Shown here: positions 1 to 12,714 of the stretch, piece after piece | Numbering within the stretch: position 1 is the first letter of the stretch | Layout of the letters: each line of letters begins with the position of its first letter | DNA from: Pleurodeles waltl | Lineage: Eukaryota; Chordata; Amphibia; Caudata; Salamandridae | Direction: 5' to 3' | Assembly: GCF_031143425.1 (NCBI RefSeq) | Contig: NC_090440.1 | Location: 1,266,087,123-1,266,151,122 of the forward strand | DNA length: 64,000 bases | The notes under the pieces: generated by a model | What the model was told of the DNA's origin: nothing | Databases searched by the model: none | What the model saw: the letters and a program-made list of their open reading frames with translations, nothing else | Translations under genes and position numbers: made by a program

Positions 1-129
1 CCATTAAATGGGAGTTAAAAATAAATTAAGTATAAACAACATGTCCCTATCTGCTCACCATTCTAAATTAGCACTTAATAAATGTAATAAGGTAACCCAG
101 TGTTAGTCAACAAGAAAGACAGGCCTTAA

Positions 130-480
130 AATGTTAAAAAACAACTTTAGGAGTTTTCACTGCCAGGACATGTGAAACTTGAACCCACATGTCCTACTTT
201 TTAAACGCTAGGCACCCTGTCCCCTTTGTGGTTAGGACCTAACTCAGGGGCGACTCAGAAGTTTTCAAAAGGAAGGTTCAGGCCTTGCAAAAGGTTTATT
301 TTGCCAGGTCAAAATGGCAGTTTAAAACTGCACGACTGGCTGCAGTAGCAGGCCTAAGTCAAGTTTTAAAGTGCTACCTTAGTGGGCGGCGCAATGAGTA
401 CTGCAGGCCTACTGGCATCATTTAATTTACATTCCCTGGGTACAAGTAATTTGAATGTAGCAGTTAAGTATATTCCATTT
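130..480 (-). repeat. Diverged LTR-B-like fragment, reverse orientation
   Basis: Read on the minus strand this stretch follows the same order of short blocks as about 3720-4030 of the LTR-B copy: the phrase around 'gggtgctatgta', the 'toggle' to a Lys-poor AT stretch, then 'gcctgcagtact' and 'aaattaaatg'. It is a decayed relative rather than a close copy. The rest of 1-812 shows no ORF of interest and nothing I can assign. Confidence 0.4.
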
Positions 481-807
481 TAGTCTTCTTTGAAGAACAA
501 AGCACAAACACCTTAGCACTGGTTAGCAGTTGTAAAGTACAGAGTTCTAAAGCCAACAGAAACACATTCAATGAAACAGGAGAGGTGAAGACAAAATGTG
601 TGAGGGAATAACCAGGCCATAGATGTCAGGTCTTATAGTTACCCCCTTTTGCTAGGCAAATGCAGTCTATACCCAGATTTTCTTCTAATTGTTCACTATA
701 CATTTCTCCTATTGAAGCCATGTATAATAATCAAAGTCTAAATTCATTAATCTATTTTCAAGAAAATAGTGTGCAACAGTTTATATAGAAATATTACTTT
801 GATCTGG

Positions 808-3395
808 GTGATTGTGAGAAAGTAGCCTCTTTCTAGCATGGTTACCCCCACTTTTGGCCTGTTTGTGAGTGTGTGTCAGTGTGTTTTTCCTGTCTCACTG
901 GGATCCTGCTAGCCAGGACCCCAGTGATCATAGTTTGTGTTCTAATGTGTGTGTTGTCAGTAGTGCTTAAGCAAAGGGGCCCCCGTGCAGTCCAGGGCCA
1001 GTTCCCCAGACTTTGTGAGTATGGGGATGCCATTACACGCGTGCACTACATATAGGCCAATACCTATAAGTAGCTTCACATTTGTAACTCTGAATATGGC
1101 CATGTAAGGTGTCTAAGATCATGGAATTGTCCCCCCATTCCAAATCTAGTATTGGGGAGCCAATTCCATGCACCCTGAGGGCTCCACCATGGACCCCCGT
1201 ACTGCCAAACCAGCTCTCTCAGGCTTGCACTGTAGCTACAGTTGCTGCCAACTCATAGTCAGGGTTCTACCCTTCTGGGGTCTGAGCAGCTCAGTCCCAG
1301 GAAGGCAGAACAAAGCATTTCCTTTGGGAGGAGGGTGTTACACCATCTCCCTTTGGGAATAGGTGTTATAGGCTTGGGAGGGGTAGCTTCTCAGAGCCTC
1401 TAGAAATGCTTTGAAGGGCACAAATGGTGCCCTCCTTGCATAAACCAGTCTACACCGGTTCAGAGACCCCCAGTTCCTGCTCTGATGAGAAACAGGACAA
1501 AGGAAAGGGGAGTCAACACTCCCCTGTCCATCACTACCCCACGGGTGGTGCCCAGAGCTCCACCAGTGTGTTCCAGACTTCAGCCATCTTGTTTTCTAAG
1601 GTGTGGGGACACTCTGGATGCCTCTGAGTGGCAAGTGCCAGCAGGTGATGTCAGAGACCTCTCCTGATAGGTCCATACCTGGTTAGGTAGCCAATCCTCC
1701 TCTGAGGGCTATTTAGAGACCCTCCTGTGGGTTGCTCTTCAGATTCTGCTTGCAAGTTTCCATCAGGAATCCTCTGCAACCACTGCTTCATCCTCTGACC
1801 TTGGATCAACCACAGACTGCTCCAGGAACTGCTGTAACAGCAACAAAGTATCCAGAAGGGCAACTTTTCCTTTGCAACTTCAGCTCCAGTCAGCAACTGA
1901 AACAGTTTCCCTGGTGTGCACACTCTGGGGACTCCCTGTCTTCACCATGCACCAGAAGGACCAAAGAAATCTCCTGTGAAGTGACAGAGTCACTTCCCTG
2001 CTCCCGCAGGCACCTTCTAAGTTGACAATCAGTTCTCTTGGACTCCTTTCCTGGCAACTAGCATGCTCCTTGGAACACAGAGGGTGGACCCATCGACACA
2101 GACTGTACGGAGGTCCTGCTGTTCCAATTTGGAGGAGGTAAGACCTTGCCTTCTCCGAGAACAAGAGTACCCCTGTGCACCACGTCTTCTTCACCTCCTG
2201 AGGCCTCTGTGCACTATTTCAATATTCCTTTGTGCACAGCCTGGCCCAGGTTTGCAGCACTCTAACCTGCGATGCTCAACTCACTCAGTTGTTCTCCGGT
2301 GACGTGGGGCCTTCCATTTTAGTGCTACACCAACTGCATTTTGCACCTCCTTTGTCCCCATGTCCTTGGACGCCCCTGGGTGCTATCTGGTGTCCTGAGG
2401 GCTCTCTAAAGTGCAGAGAGCCCCCCTTTCCTCCTCACACAGAGTTGAGGCCCCCAGGTTTCTCCTGTGGCTAGATAGCACCATTTTGATGCAAAATGCG
2501 ACTTTGCCGGAACCAAGGCTTGTTGGAGAATTCCATTGCCAAAACTCACCTGCATCCAACATCTCCACATGAGACATCCTTTGCATCATGCAGGAACCCG
2601 CAGACATCTTCCCTGGGTGCATTTCTGCAGTCTTCGTTCAACCGGAGACTCCTCTTTTGCACCATCTTCTAGGTTGGCAGGGGCTCCTGTCCTTCCTGCA
2701 ATCTTCTGCGACTTCTGGACTTGGTCTCCTCTCTTTGCAGGTCTTCAGGTCCAGAAGTCTACCATTTGTTGCTTGCAATCTTGCTTGGTTCTTTCAAGAA
2801 CTCTAATCACGACTTGTAGTGTGTCCTAAGGAAACTTGCAGGACTTTACTCCTACTTTTCTGGGCTCTGGGAGGGGTATTTCACTCACCTTTGTGGTGTT
2901 CCTACTCTCCCAGTGATTCTCTACACACTACACTTGTCTAGGGGGGAATTCATGATTCGCATTCCACTTTCTTAGCATGTGCTTTGTGTTACCCCAGACC
3001 TATTTCTTCCTATTGCATTCTATGGTATTTGATCTAATGACTATTTACTTACCTTATTTTGGTGTCTAGTGTATATATTGTGCATAATACTTACCTTCAG
3101 AATGGATATTGCCTCTAAGATATTTTTAGCCTTGTGTCACTAAAATAAAGCACCTTTAGTTTTGGTAACACTGAGTATTGTCTTTTATTGTGTATAAGTA
3201 CTGTGTAACTATAGTGGTATTGCAGGAGCTTTGCATGTCTCTTAGTTCAGCCGAAGCTGCTCTGCTACAGTTACCTCTATCAGCCTAAGCTGCTAGAACA
3301 CTACTACATTTCACTAGTAAGGGATAACTGGACCTGTTATAAGGTTTAAGTACCCAAGGTACCCACTACAAACCAGGCCAGTCTCATACAGTGAT
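808..3395 (+). mobile_element. Solo LTR, family A (LTR 813-3390) with TSD GTGAT
   Basis: The LTR starts TGTGAGAA at 813 and ends CATACA at 3390. GTGAT occurs directly before it (808-812) and directly after it (3391-3395), a 5-bp target site duplication. It is homologous along its length to 27791-30767 and to the minus-strand copy 49079-51930. At 2,578 bp it is unusually long for an LTR. A TATA-like 'gctatttaga' lies near 1707 and 'aataaa' near 3143. No internal region follows, so this is a solo LTR formed by LTR-LTR recombination. Short ORFs inside it have no recognisable domain. Confidence 0.88.
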
Positions 3396-3544
3396 GCAGT
3401 CTAAAACATAATTTACAAGTTATTTTATAAGAGCTCAGTTTGGTCTGGAAATGCAGTAATACTTGTTACCTTTTGATTTTAGAAAAAACATCCTCACAGG
3501 TTGTCAATAGTACTTTGCTCAGGTGCTAGTTTGGCAGTTAAAGT
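3396..3544. other. Short unassigned spacer between two solo LTRs
   Basis: About 150 bp of AT-rich sequence between the GTGAT duplication of LTR-A and the GAGAC duplication of LTR-B. I recognise no feature in it. Confidence 0.5.
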
Positions 3545-5091
3545 GAGACTGTTAGACCTGACAGCCTTAGAGTGGTCACCCCTAACTTTTTGCCTGCCTC
3601 CCTCCACTTTTTGGACACTGTTCTTGCTAGTTTTAGGACTCTGTGCAATTTACCACTGCTAACCAGTTCTAAAGTGCATATGCGCTCTCCCTTAAAACAT
3701 GGTGACATTGGCTTATTTAATTTACTTATAAGTCCCTAGTAACGTGCACTACATGTGCTCAGGGCCTATAGATTAAATGCTACTAGTGGGCCTGCAGCAC
3801 TGGTTGTGCCACCCACATAAGTAGCCCCTTAACCATGTCTCAGGCCTGCCATTCCAAGGCCTGTGTGTGCAGTTTCACTTCCAATTCGACTTACTATTTA
3901 AAAGTACTTGCCAAGCATTAAACTCCCCTTTTTCTACATATAAGTCACCCCTAATGTAGGCCCTAGGTAACCCATTAGGGCAGGGTGCTATGTAGGGGAA
4001 AAGCAAGACATGTACCTGCGTATTTTATATGTCCTGGTGGTGTAAAACTACTAAATTCATTTTGCACTGCTGTGAGGCCTGCTCCTTTCTGAGGCTAACA
4101 TTAGGGCTACCCTCATACACTGTTTGAGTAGTAGATTCTGATCTGAAAGGAGTAACAAGGTCATATTAAGTATGGCCAGAATGGTAATACAAAATCCTGC
4201 TGACTGGTGAAGCTGGATTTAATATTACTATTTCAGAAATGCCACTTTTAGAAAGTGAACATTTCTCTGCACTTAAATCATTCTGTGCCTTACAATCCAC
4301 ATCTGGCTGGGTTAGTTGACAGCTCCCTTGTGCATTTCACTCAGACAACCACGAACACAGGATGCTCAGTCACATCTGCACACATCTGCATACTGAAGGG
4401 GTCTTCCTGGACAGGGAGGGTGGAGGGCCTGACACTTTCATGTCAAAGGACAGTGGCCTGCCCTCACACAATGGACTGCAAAACCCCCTACTGGGACCCT
4501 GGCAGACAGGATGGAACTGAAAGGGGACCTTGTGCACTTCTAAGCCACTCTTTGAAGTCTCCCCCACTTCAAAGGCACATTTGGGTATTTTAACAGGGCC
4601 TCTGACTCTTCCAGCTCAGACACATCTGGACCTGAACCTGCAATCTGTCAAGAGGAACTGCCTGGCTGCCCAAAGGACTCACCTGGCTGCTTTTTTGCAA
4701 AGGACTGCTGCCCTGCTGTTGCCCTGCTGCCTTGCTGCCCTCTGCTGTGAAGTGCTCTCCAAAGGCTTGGATTGAGCTTGCTTCTTGTTTTCTGAAGTAT
4801 CAGGGCCAAAAAGACTGCATCTCTGCAAAGAACTCCTTGTGCTGTGAAATTTCGACTCACAACCTGCCAGAAACAATGCACAGCCTGCATCGTGGTGAGA
4901 AAATCACTGCAAGCCAAACAGGAATGACGCAGCCCGGGTCCCCAAGTGGAGATCGACGCTGCACCAGCGTTGCGACTGGAACTTCGACGAACAGCCCACT
5001 GGATCGACACATAGCCGAGCTGGAATGATTCAGCCCAACCACCTGCGGGGTAACCTGACTGCCAACCAAAGACCCCATTTCTAACAGAGAC
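3545..5091 (+). mobile_element. Solo LTR, family B (LTR 3550-5086) with TSD GAGAC
   Basis: The LTR begins TGTTAGA at 3550 and ends TCTAACA at 5086, a perfect 7-bp terminal inverted pair. GAGAC stands on both sides (3545-3549 and 5087-5091). Length is 1,537 bp. A second copy, split by later insertions, lies at 22170-22283, 44154-45268 and 47775-48659, and serves as the reference for placing the ERV insertion. There is no coding potential, and the parent element class cannot be told from the LTR alone. Confidence 0.88.
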
Positions 5092-5099
5092 ATTCAGGA

Positions 5100-5901
5100 T
5101 GAAAAGGAAAAACCGAAATCATCATCTTCGGATCCAACAAGACAGCATGGAACGACTCTTGGTGGCCTGCCACCCTAGAACCACCCCCAACACCCTCCAG
5201 CCACGCACGCAATCTCGGCATCATACTTGACTCGTCTCTCTCCACGACTCAGCAAATCAACGCCATATCATCCTCCTGCTTCAACAAACTCTGCATGCTA
5301 CGCAAGACATTCAAGTGGATTCCAATAGAAACCAGAAGAACGGTCGCCCACGCCCTCATCAGCAGCATACTGGACTATGGCAACGCCCTCTACGCAGGGT
5401 CCGCAGCCAAGCTTCAGAGAAAACTCCAGCGCATCCAGAATGCCACCACATGTCTCATCCTCAACCTCCCTCGCCACGAGCACATCTCTGCCCACCTCAG
5501 ATCCCTACACTGGCTGCACATCAACAAAAGGATCGTCTTCAAAATCCTAATCCATGCTCACAAAGCCCTCCACGACACCGGACCGGCCTACCTCAACGAA
5601 CGAATCAACTTCCACGTTCCGACCCGCCAGCTCCGCTCCGCCGACCTCGCCCTCACACAGTCCCCCAAATCCAATGCACCACCTCCGGTGGCAGATCCTT
5701 CTCCCACCTTGCTGCCAAAACCTGGAACTCCCTCCCCACCAACCTACTCAAGACCCAGGACCTCCTAACTTTCAGGAAGTGCCTCAAAACATGACTCTTC
5801 GAGCAGTAACACCCCCACCTACCCCCCACCCCCAGAACCTTGAGACCCTACTGGGTGAGTAGTGCGCTTAAGAAATTTGATTGATCGATTGATTGATTGA
5901 C
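5100..5901 (+). pseudogene. 5'-truncated L2/CR1-type LINE, RT C-terminus and 3' tail
   Basis: This matches the last ~800 bp of the longer LINE at 33981-40623. It starts in the region after the YADD motif and continues through the conserved C-terminal block (motifs 'LDYGNALYAG', 'LQRIQNA', 'LHWLHINKR', 'AAKTWNSLP') to the 3' terminal phrase 'ccttgagaccct..gggtgagtag'. It ends in a (GATT)n-like tail at about 5879-5901. One frame is open 5295-5768, but the end of the protein (5690-5794) is in another frame, so the copy is frameshifted. Extreme 5' truncation is usual for target-primed reverse transcription. It lies just downstream of the LTR-B target duplication. Confidence 0.88.
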
Positions 5902-6135
5902 CCATATTGAATGCTATGTGGAATAGTGTGTGCAGTCAGTTATCTAAGTCCCCTCCAAGTTAGGCTCTTTTTTAGATCTCCTTCAACAGTGAAACAGTCA
6001 TCTCTGCTTATTTTAATGTAGTCTTGAAAATTGCATGTAGGAGGTGCGGCCCGAATGGCAAGAGCTTCAGACATTGGAACTGAAGTTTCGGAAGGCATCT
6101 GCTCAGCATCCTATTACTGTGCACAAATCACACAG

Positions 6136-7155
6136 GGGGTCATTATGACCCCGGCTGTAAGTGTAAATGTGGTGGTAGTACCGCCGACTGGCTGGCGGTA
6201 CATACTGCCACATTATGAAAATGGCAGGTTGGCTGCAGGCAACCCGCCACTTCCCCACTCATACCGCCATGGCGTTATCAGCCACCGGGCCCGAGATGTC
6301 AATCTCCAGCCCGGCGGCTGGCATAGTACTGCCGGCGGCATTATGAAACTGCCTACCATCATGGTTTTCGTGGTGTTGCTAACGCCATGAAACCCATGGT
6401 TGTAGGCTCTACTGGTGACAGGGAATTATTTTCCTGTCACCTGTAGGCGGCTCCCACAAAACTCACCAGACGCCCCCCCACCCCATCCATCCAAACCCAT
6501 CCCACCCCCTCTGAGCCTCACACTCCCACCACCCCTCATACATGCACACACCTGCAGACACGCACCACGCATACACCCAATCACCCACACTGGCAGACAC
6601 ACATTCATACATGCATACTTCCAGACGTGCCCGCACACATTCTTAGACACAATCACACACGCACTCACTTCACCATTCCTACACACATTCACTCATGCAT
6701 AAAACCACGCAAACAACACAACACACACAGACACATCCACACACACACTCACACATTCATGCACACAACCAGACACACACACACATGCAATACCCTCCGC
6801 CCCCTCCCTCTTTCCTGTCAGAAGCCCAACTTACCTTTGTCGAGGAGATCTTCTGGCAGGAAACTGGAAGGCGCACTGCTACCGCCAGCAATGACCCATC
6901 AGCAGAACACCGCCAGGCCATATCACAGATCATGATACCGTTGGTGGCGTTCTACTGGCTTGGCGGTGCTGGTGGTAGCAGCGCCAGCTCACCACCGTGA
7001 GCCAGTATGATCACTGCCGGATTTACGCCCTTCTTGTGGCAGAAGTCCGGCAGTGATCATAATATGGCGGACATATGGTAGCTGCGGTGACTGTATGTTG
7101 GTGGGCGTCACCACGGCGGTAGGTGGTTTTACCACCATTGTTATAATGACCACCA
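6136..7155. mobile_element. Harbinger-type non-autonomous element
   Basis: The left end carries 'ggtcattatgacc' followed by GGCGGT-rich sequence. The right end, 'ccattgttataatgaccacc', is its imperfect inverse. The interior repeats the 'ctggagac..ccagcccggcgg' and 'accgccatgg' blocks also seen at 63069-64000 in the opposite orientation. No transposase is present. The same end signature flanks the Harbinger transposase and Myb genes further right, so I infer mobilisation by that family. Exact ends and the 3-bp target duplication could not be fixed by eye. Confidence 0.7.
6535..6795. repeat. CA-rich microsatellite-like tract
   Basis: An impure (CA)n / CACACA-CATT tract inside the Harbinger-type element. 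The ORFs across it, rich in His, Thr and Pro, are low-complexity shadows. The related element at 63400-63660 has the complementary GT-rich tract. Confidence 0.8.
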
Positions 7156-7849
7156 TAATGTCTTTGTGACTACAAAGTTTGATCCGACTTCGTAATATAA
7201 TCTGGTGCTCATGTAAAGCACTCTTGTAAAGCGGCTAAGTTTGTGCTGTGTACACATGAAAAAAAATAGAGAGTGGTTTATCTCAACCGAGTATTTCTCT
7301 CCCAGCTCATGATACTGGATGTTCGGTGTATCATTCCTCCTCCTATAGAGTCTGTTTTTTGGTATGAAGGGAAAGCAATTTAGATCTTCAAAGTGCACTG
7401 ATTCACCACAGGTGTTTAGTCACTGTGATGTTTTTAATATATTTAATCAGGAATCAAAATGCAAACCATTTCTGTTGGATTTGCTAATGCTTGTACTACT
7501 CTTCTCGGGGACTACAGCATCGTTGGAGACATTGCACATTCGCGTTGTCATTGTTATCAGAACTACACTCGCCCCTCTTTTCAGTTTAATAATGACAAGC
7601 TGACCTGATTGCTTCCCTCTGTGACTGGGTTCTATAATAAGCTGGATTTCTTTACACATTTGTTCCAGAATATTATTCACGCACGGTTCCTTCTACAAAG
7701 CTGTAAAATAAGGACATCTCGCAGGAGGAATCGTCTTTGAATGGATTGTAAAACAGGTCCTCGTTAAATTATGTAATAAAGTTTCCTTATTGTTAGGGAT
7801 CCGCTAGAGTTGATATTTGATGATCTGGGAGCAAAGGTTTTTCCAAATG
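7156..7849. other. Stretch with no recognised feature
   Basis: Mixed-composition sequence, with only short ORFs under 90 codons that lack recognisable domains. No repeat shared with the rest of the window was noticed. Confidence 0.4.
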
Positions 7850-8140
7850 ACTGTCAATCACATAATCAAATCTATGGACACCTTCCAACAAAAGTCACTA
7901 TTTCTAGCTAGTAACAACCTTTTAAACGACTTCAGATTTAAGTGACAGGATGAATAAATCAATGCGCCGGTTTGTACAGCACAGCTGATCACCCGTGACG
8001 ATATCATAGCGATGTCCACGGGTAGGGGGAGCTTGGGTGATTTGCCCAGAATCACAGGATGTTGAGCCGACGGCGATACTTGAGCCGGGTTATCTGCTCT
8101 GGAGAAGGGAGCTCTGTCCGCTGTGCCACATTCCCCACTT
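7850..8140 (-). repeat. Probable tRNA-derived (MIR/CORE-like) SINE
   Basis: On the minus strand the head 'tggcacagcggacagagct' resembles a tRNA-derived start. The block 'tgtgattctgggcaaatcac' resembles the core phrase of MIR/CORE-type SINEs ('tgtgaccttgggcaagtcac'). The Pol III A and B boxes are degraded. Assignment rests on these two blocks only. Confidence 0.45.
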
Positions 8141-10199
8141 AAGCAAAAGTTCATATGCGAGGTATAAAAAAAGAAATAATTTCCTTTCTTCGAGTGTAAA
8201 AGTTTCTCTTAAATGTTAGACGTCAACACAGTGCGAGAAAAGTGTCATTCATTTCTATCCCAAGAGTGAGCTACATCTAAAAGGCAGTGCATTCACATCC
8301 AGAATGCGCTGCGAGCCAAATGGCATCTGATGTGTATTTAAAGTGTGTTGGAGCTGTCTTCATTTATGAATTAAGGAGGAGAATAGCGAAGCAGTAAATC
8401 AAAGGGAGTCGGAATAAAAAACTTTAGTTTTTTTTAGGAAGACCTACTGTTGGCAGGTTTACTTCAACTCTCCACCGACTAAAGTCAATACTTCCAAGCT
8501 CTCTTATCATTTTTATGGGCGAGCACAAAGTGCTCCGTCCATGCTGTAATCTCTCTTTGGGCTTGAAACCACACCCATTCCACGTCAGTCACTTACATTG
8601 GTTCGTGGGCTTGCCTTTTAAAATCCGCTTACTTTCATTTGTGAAGTGCATGTATACCTCATGCCTTTTCCGGTGTTTAGCCCACCTTAGCCCACCTACA
8701 CAGCACCGGTAAAGCACCAAAAACATACTAGGCTCGATGTTTTCAGCCTGGAGTCCGGACTACTTTATCTGTTTAGTTTCCATGCAGCACGATGGCGCTG
8801 CATTTTACATAGCGCGATCGCACAGCATTGTTTTTTGCTTTACAACGCTAATAGCTCTAACTCGAACAAATGTGAGACCCGTTGCATTGAAAATGCTTGT
8901 TTTTATTTGTGTTTAAGTTATCTGAAAACAATTCTATTTTAATTATGTGCGTTTCCTAAAAATATAAACTAGGGTGCAGCCCTTTCTAAGATAGTGTTGG
9001 GGCCAACAATAGACAGTTGCTGGAGATATGCTGGAAAGGAGGATAAAACTATATTGCTGGATTAAAAAAATTCTAGGGCATTGGAAAGTGAAGATGTGTA
9101 GCATATCATGTAATCATGGATAAAAACCCAGGCCTCCTAAGGAGGCCATGACTAAGCTGCATTTACAATACAGAGCTCCATGGAAAACGTTTTCACAGAT
9201 GCGTCAAAAATTATGATACATCTGTTGGTGTTAAGCTCACGCATTGCTGGTAGTGCTTAATGTGTGCTTGTTGTTTCCGGTGCTGAGCACCGGCACTTAT
9301 TTGTGAGGGCCGGGGCTTATTCTTCTGCCTCAAGCATTTGCTGCGAGCGAAAGACACATATGGGAGAGACGGATGAAGGGAAAACCGAAAAAGCTTCACA
9401 AAGAGAGAAAGTAGAAAGCTGCAAGAGTGAGCTGAAGGGGCAGGGAGTGGCTTTACATGGATTGAAGAAGCCCGAGATGGCTTCAGGATTACGCTTCCTG
9501 AGTAATGCGTGTTCGCACATTTAATTGCAGCAGCTGCGTGTTTGAGGAGGGCTTTGAGCACCGGAACCTTTTTATTTACAAATTAAGGACTGATTGCTGG
9601 ACTAGCATGAAAAAATTTACGCTACACCAGCAATGTGAGACGACCGCCATAGAAAAAATCCCTGTATCAATTTTATGATTATTTCACAAAAGTGCACCAC
9701 TGCATGTCGTTACTTGATGTTCGACTCCAGTCAGACATGTCCTCAAAGCTTCTTTTACAGAGGTGTAGAAGAACTGCATACACTTACTATATGTGTCGCG
9801 AGTCAGACACTTGACCTTGAAGATTCTTTAGCAAAGATGCAGTACTGTAAAACAATGCTAAAATGTTGAAGTCAGACACAAACCTTAACTATAATATACC
9901 TGCCTCCCAAATGTAAAACCTAAAGGACTCCTAGACGTCTAGATTAAGAGCAGCACCACTGCCCCTGATAGTCTCAGTGTACCAGAGAATTCTGAACAGA
10001 AAATAACCCATTTGAAGGTCATCTTTTGTTTAGAGTGATATGGAACAGTGGCAATCCCTTTTTGAGCATGGCAGATCACAGGGAGTGCATGCATATCAGA
10101 GAGAGGTTGCAGTTTCAGCACATGAATTTCTAAATGCAATTTTGCTACTCAACTTTTGTTCTTCCTTTTCATGGGTTAAATAAATATGCAAGCACTGTT
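8141..10199. other. About 2 kb without assignable features
   Basis: There is no ORF with recognisable domains. Two blocks look like interspersed repeats by style, but I cannot place them in a family: 8503-8900, with 'ttttccggtgtttagccca' and 'cagcaccggtaaagca', and 9230-9560, with 'ccggtgctgagcaccggc', a short palindrome. The remainder is AT-rich. Confidence 0.35.
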
Positions 10200-11134
10200 T
10201 TGTGATTGTCATAGTCAATATTGTGGCTCAGTGGGCACGTCTTTCAAAAAAAGGGTTGAAACCCATTCCTGGCACGTGACTCGCGTGTGGCATATGTCAC
10301 AACTCATGTGACACATGCCACAGCATGTCACAGACTTCTGACATGCTGCTTTATGCCTAACTGCAAAAAGTGCTTGTGGGTGATGCAAATATTGCTTGGG
10401 GGTGATTTCCAAAGGACCCTCTTTCGTTTGGGTAAAATAAAAAAAATTAAAATCATAGCAAAACATTGCAAGTCAAAAACTCAGAAGTTGGGATTTAAAC
10501 CCTTGACACAGTAAAATGTGCACATGATGGAATTACCCACTAGGCAAATCGTGAATAACAATTAACTTGCTAAAAGTCTTTTTATCATGGACATGTTGTG
10601 GACGTCCCTCTTCTATTTCCATTGTCATTTATCTGTTACATGCCAGAAATTCACACCTGCTTTCCACAATTAATAAACAAATAATCCTTACTCTCTTTCA
10701 CACTGGTCCCATGCATTTATTTTTATTAGAAAAGCTTCCTCTGTCTCTTTCCCACAAATCGAGGGATTTCTTTCATTGCAAACCTTGCTCCCCTTTCCAC
10801 ATGCCACAACATGTCACACATTTCTAGCATGCACTGTTATGACTAAATAGGCCACAAATCGTCCACACAGTGCCAGGGGGTGATTTACAATGGGACTTCT
10901 TTCATTTGGCTAACATTTAAAAAAAATGAAAAACAACTTCAAAAAATTTTTTTTTTTAGGTGAGGTTTGAACCCTGGTCAAAATCAACATTAATTCCAGT
11001 AGCTAACCATTAGACCAAGCATTATAATGATGACTTGAGTGGGCAAAATGCCTTGTAATCAGAGAAACAATGATGAAGTCCATGGCGATTTTTAGGTTAC
11101 ATGCCACAAATTCACAGTTGCTTTTCACACTTAA
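10200..11134 (-). repeat. Left half of a ~465-bp tandem array with tRNA-like boxes
   Basis: Two units lie here and three more after the piggyBac element (19587-20975). The diagnostic phrase 'gaggtttgaaccctgg' or a variant occurs near 10491, 10963, 19885, 20340 and 20811. Once the 8,456-bp insertion is removed, the spacing is about 455-471 bp. On the minus strand each unit reads 'tggtctaatggttag' (A-box-like), then 'gggttcaaacctc' (B-box-like) about 40 nt later, as in a tRNA gene. Other shared blocks are 'acatgccacaaattcacagttgcttttcacactt' in part and 'aggccacaaatc'. I infer a satellite derived from a tRNA-like SINE; no functional tRNA is present. Confidence 0.75.
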
Positions 11135-11564
11135 CTCCTTCTGTGCCTTGGATGAGATCACCTCGTCCTGCACCTGACCCACGGGAAGCGCTAGCGCTCC
11201 CCCCATGGGCCCCCCACCCACACCCCCCGGTCGTGGATGGAAGGGGAATCCCTTCCCCTTCCACCCCGACCCCCCCTCAGCAATCTGATGACATCAGAGT
11301 GCTCACAGCGCGCCAACGTCATCAAGTACTGCTGAGGACGCGCTGGAAGCCATTTCCTTCCAGCGCGTCGAGGGAGAGGACCCAAAACAGGTGAGTCCGT
11401 CCCTTTTTGGGGGTTTTGGGGGGGAAAACAGACAGAGGGGAAAGGAAAGGGTTTTTCCTTTCCCCCTGTGCCTGTTTTCAGTGGATTCCTGCTCCACGAT
11501 CGCTGGCGGGCCCGTGATCGTGGAGCAGGAATCTCCACTAGGCACCAGGGATTCTTTTTGAATG

Positions 11565-12640
11565 CGATTTAGGGGAGCGACCCCTTGGGCAAGGGTCGCT
11601 CCCATTGGGGGATATTGTTTTTCCTATTTCGGCCCCCCTGGGGGCAGATCGACTGATTTTTCGGCCGATCTGCCCCCAGGGGATGCCGAAAACCCCTAGA
11701 CAACAGGGAATTTATATTTGTTATGTTTTTTGGGAGCGACCCCTTGGGCAAGGGTCGCTCTCATTGGGAGACGAAAACCACTAGACACCAGGGAATTTAT
11801 TTTGGTTATGTTTTTGGGCAGCAACCCCTTAGGGAAGGGTCGCTGCCCCGGGGACAATAATTTTTTATATGTTTCGGCCCCCCCTGGGGCTAGATCAGCC
11901 ATGTTTTTGGCCAAGCTGGCCCCCAGGGGGGTCGAAACCCACTAGGCGCCAGGGATTGTGTGGTGTGTTTGTGTGTTTTGTATGTTTGGGGGCGCCCCTT
12001 CGGCAAGGGTCGCCCTCCCAAAGAAGGGAAATTTCGTATTGCACATCTCTGCCCCCCTTGGCAGATGGGCGTATTTTTGTAGGCCCATCTGCCCCCAAGG
12101 AGGGGAGAAACCATCAACACGCCAGGGATTTTTTTTTTGTTCCCCTTTTTTTGTTTTGTGCTGGGATGCCCCCTTTTGCCCCCTATGGCAAGGGTCGCCC
12201 CCTAAAGGGGGCACAGAGCTGTTGGCCATTTCTGCCCCCCTTGGGGGTAGATCAGCCAATTTTTTTTACGAGAATCCACTTAGGCACCAGGGATCCTGTG
12301 TGTGTGTGTTTTGTTTGGGGGGCAGCACCTTTGGCAAGGGTCGCCCCCCAAAGAGGGCATGTTAGCGATGGCCATTTCTGCCCACCTTGGAGGTAGATAA
12401 GCCTATTTTTTTTAGGCCCTTCTGCCCGGGGGCAGAAGGCACCAAGATGTCAGAGATTTTTTTTTTGGTTCCCTTTGTTTTTTTGTGCTGGGGGCACCCC
12501 CATTCGCCCCCTTTGGCAAGGGCCGCCCCCCAAACAGGGTACAGAGCGATGGCCAGCTGTTGGGGGAAGATCAGCCTATTTTTTTTTTAGGCCCATCTGC
12601 CTCCTAGTGGGGCAGAAGCCCCTTAGGCACCAGGGACAAT
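11565..12640 (+). repeat. GC-rich degenerate tandem hairpin array inside piggyBac
   Basis: About seven units of roughly 140-185 bp. Each has 'gcgaccccttgggcaagggtcgc' or a decayed form, which is self-complementary. Most are followed by a second hairpin of the type 'ctgcccccntgg...gatcag...tctgcccccagg', and then by 'aggcaccagggatt'. Units start near 11574, 11735, 11817, 11990, 12175, 12325 and 12505. Long ORFs on both strands here are by-products of the GC-rich repeats. Confidence 0.8.
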
Positions 12641-12714
12641 TTCTAAGTTCTTGGTGGCGGGGTGTTTGTCAACTGGCAAAGTATTTGTGTTTGTGATTAT
12701 AACAGTTTATTTCT

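Noticed and set aside
10963..11020. Possible tRNA gene on the minus strand
   Set aside because: A-box-like and B-box-like motifs are present, but there is no acceptor stem or anticodon arm that closes. The same segment recurs in each unit of the array.
11869..12396. A 175-codon plus-strand ORF and its antisense partners in the piggyBac left part
   Set aside because: It crosses several tandem hairpin units and encodes only Gly, Pro, Trp and Cys-rich repeats, with no domain.
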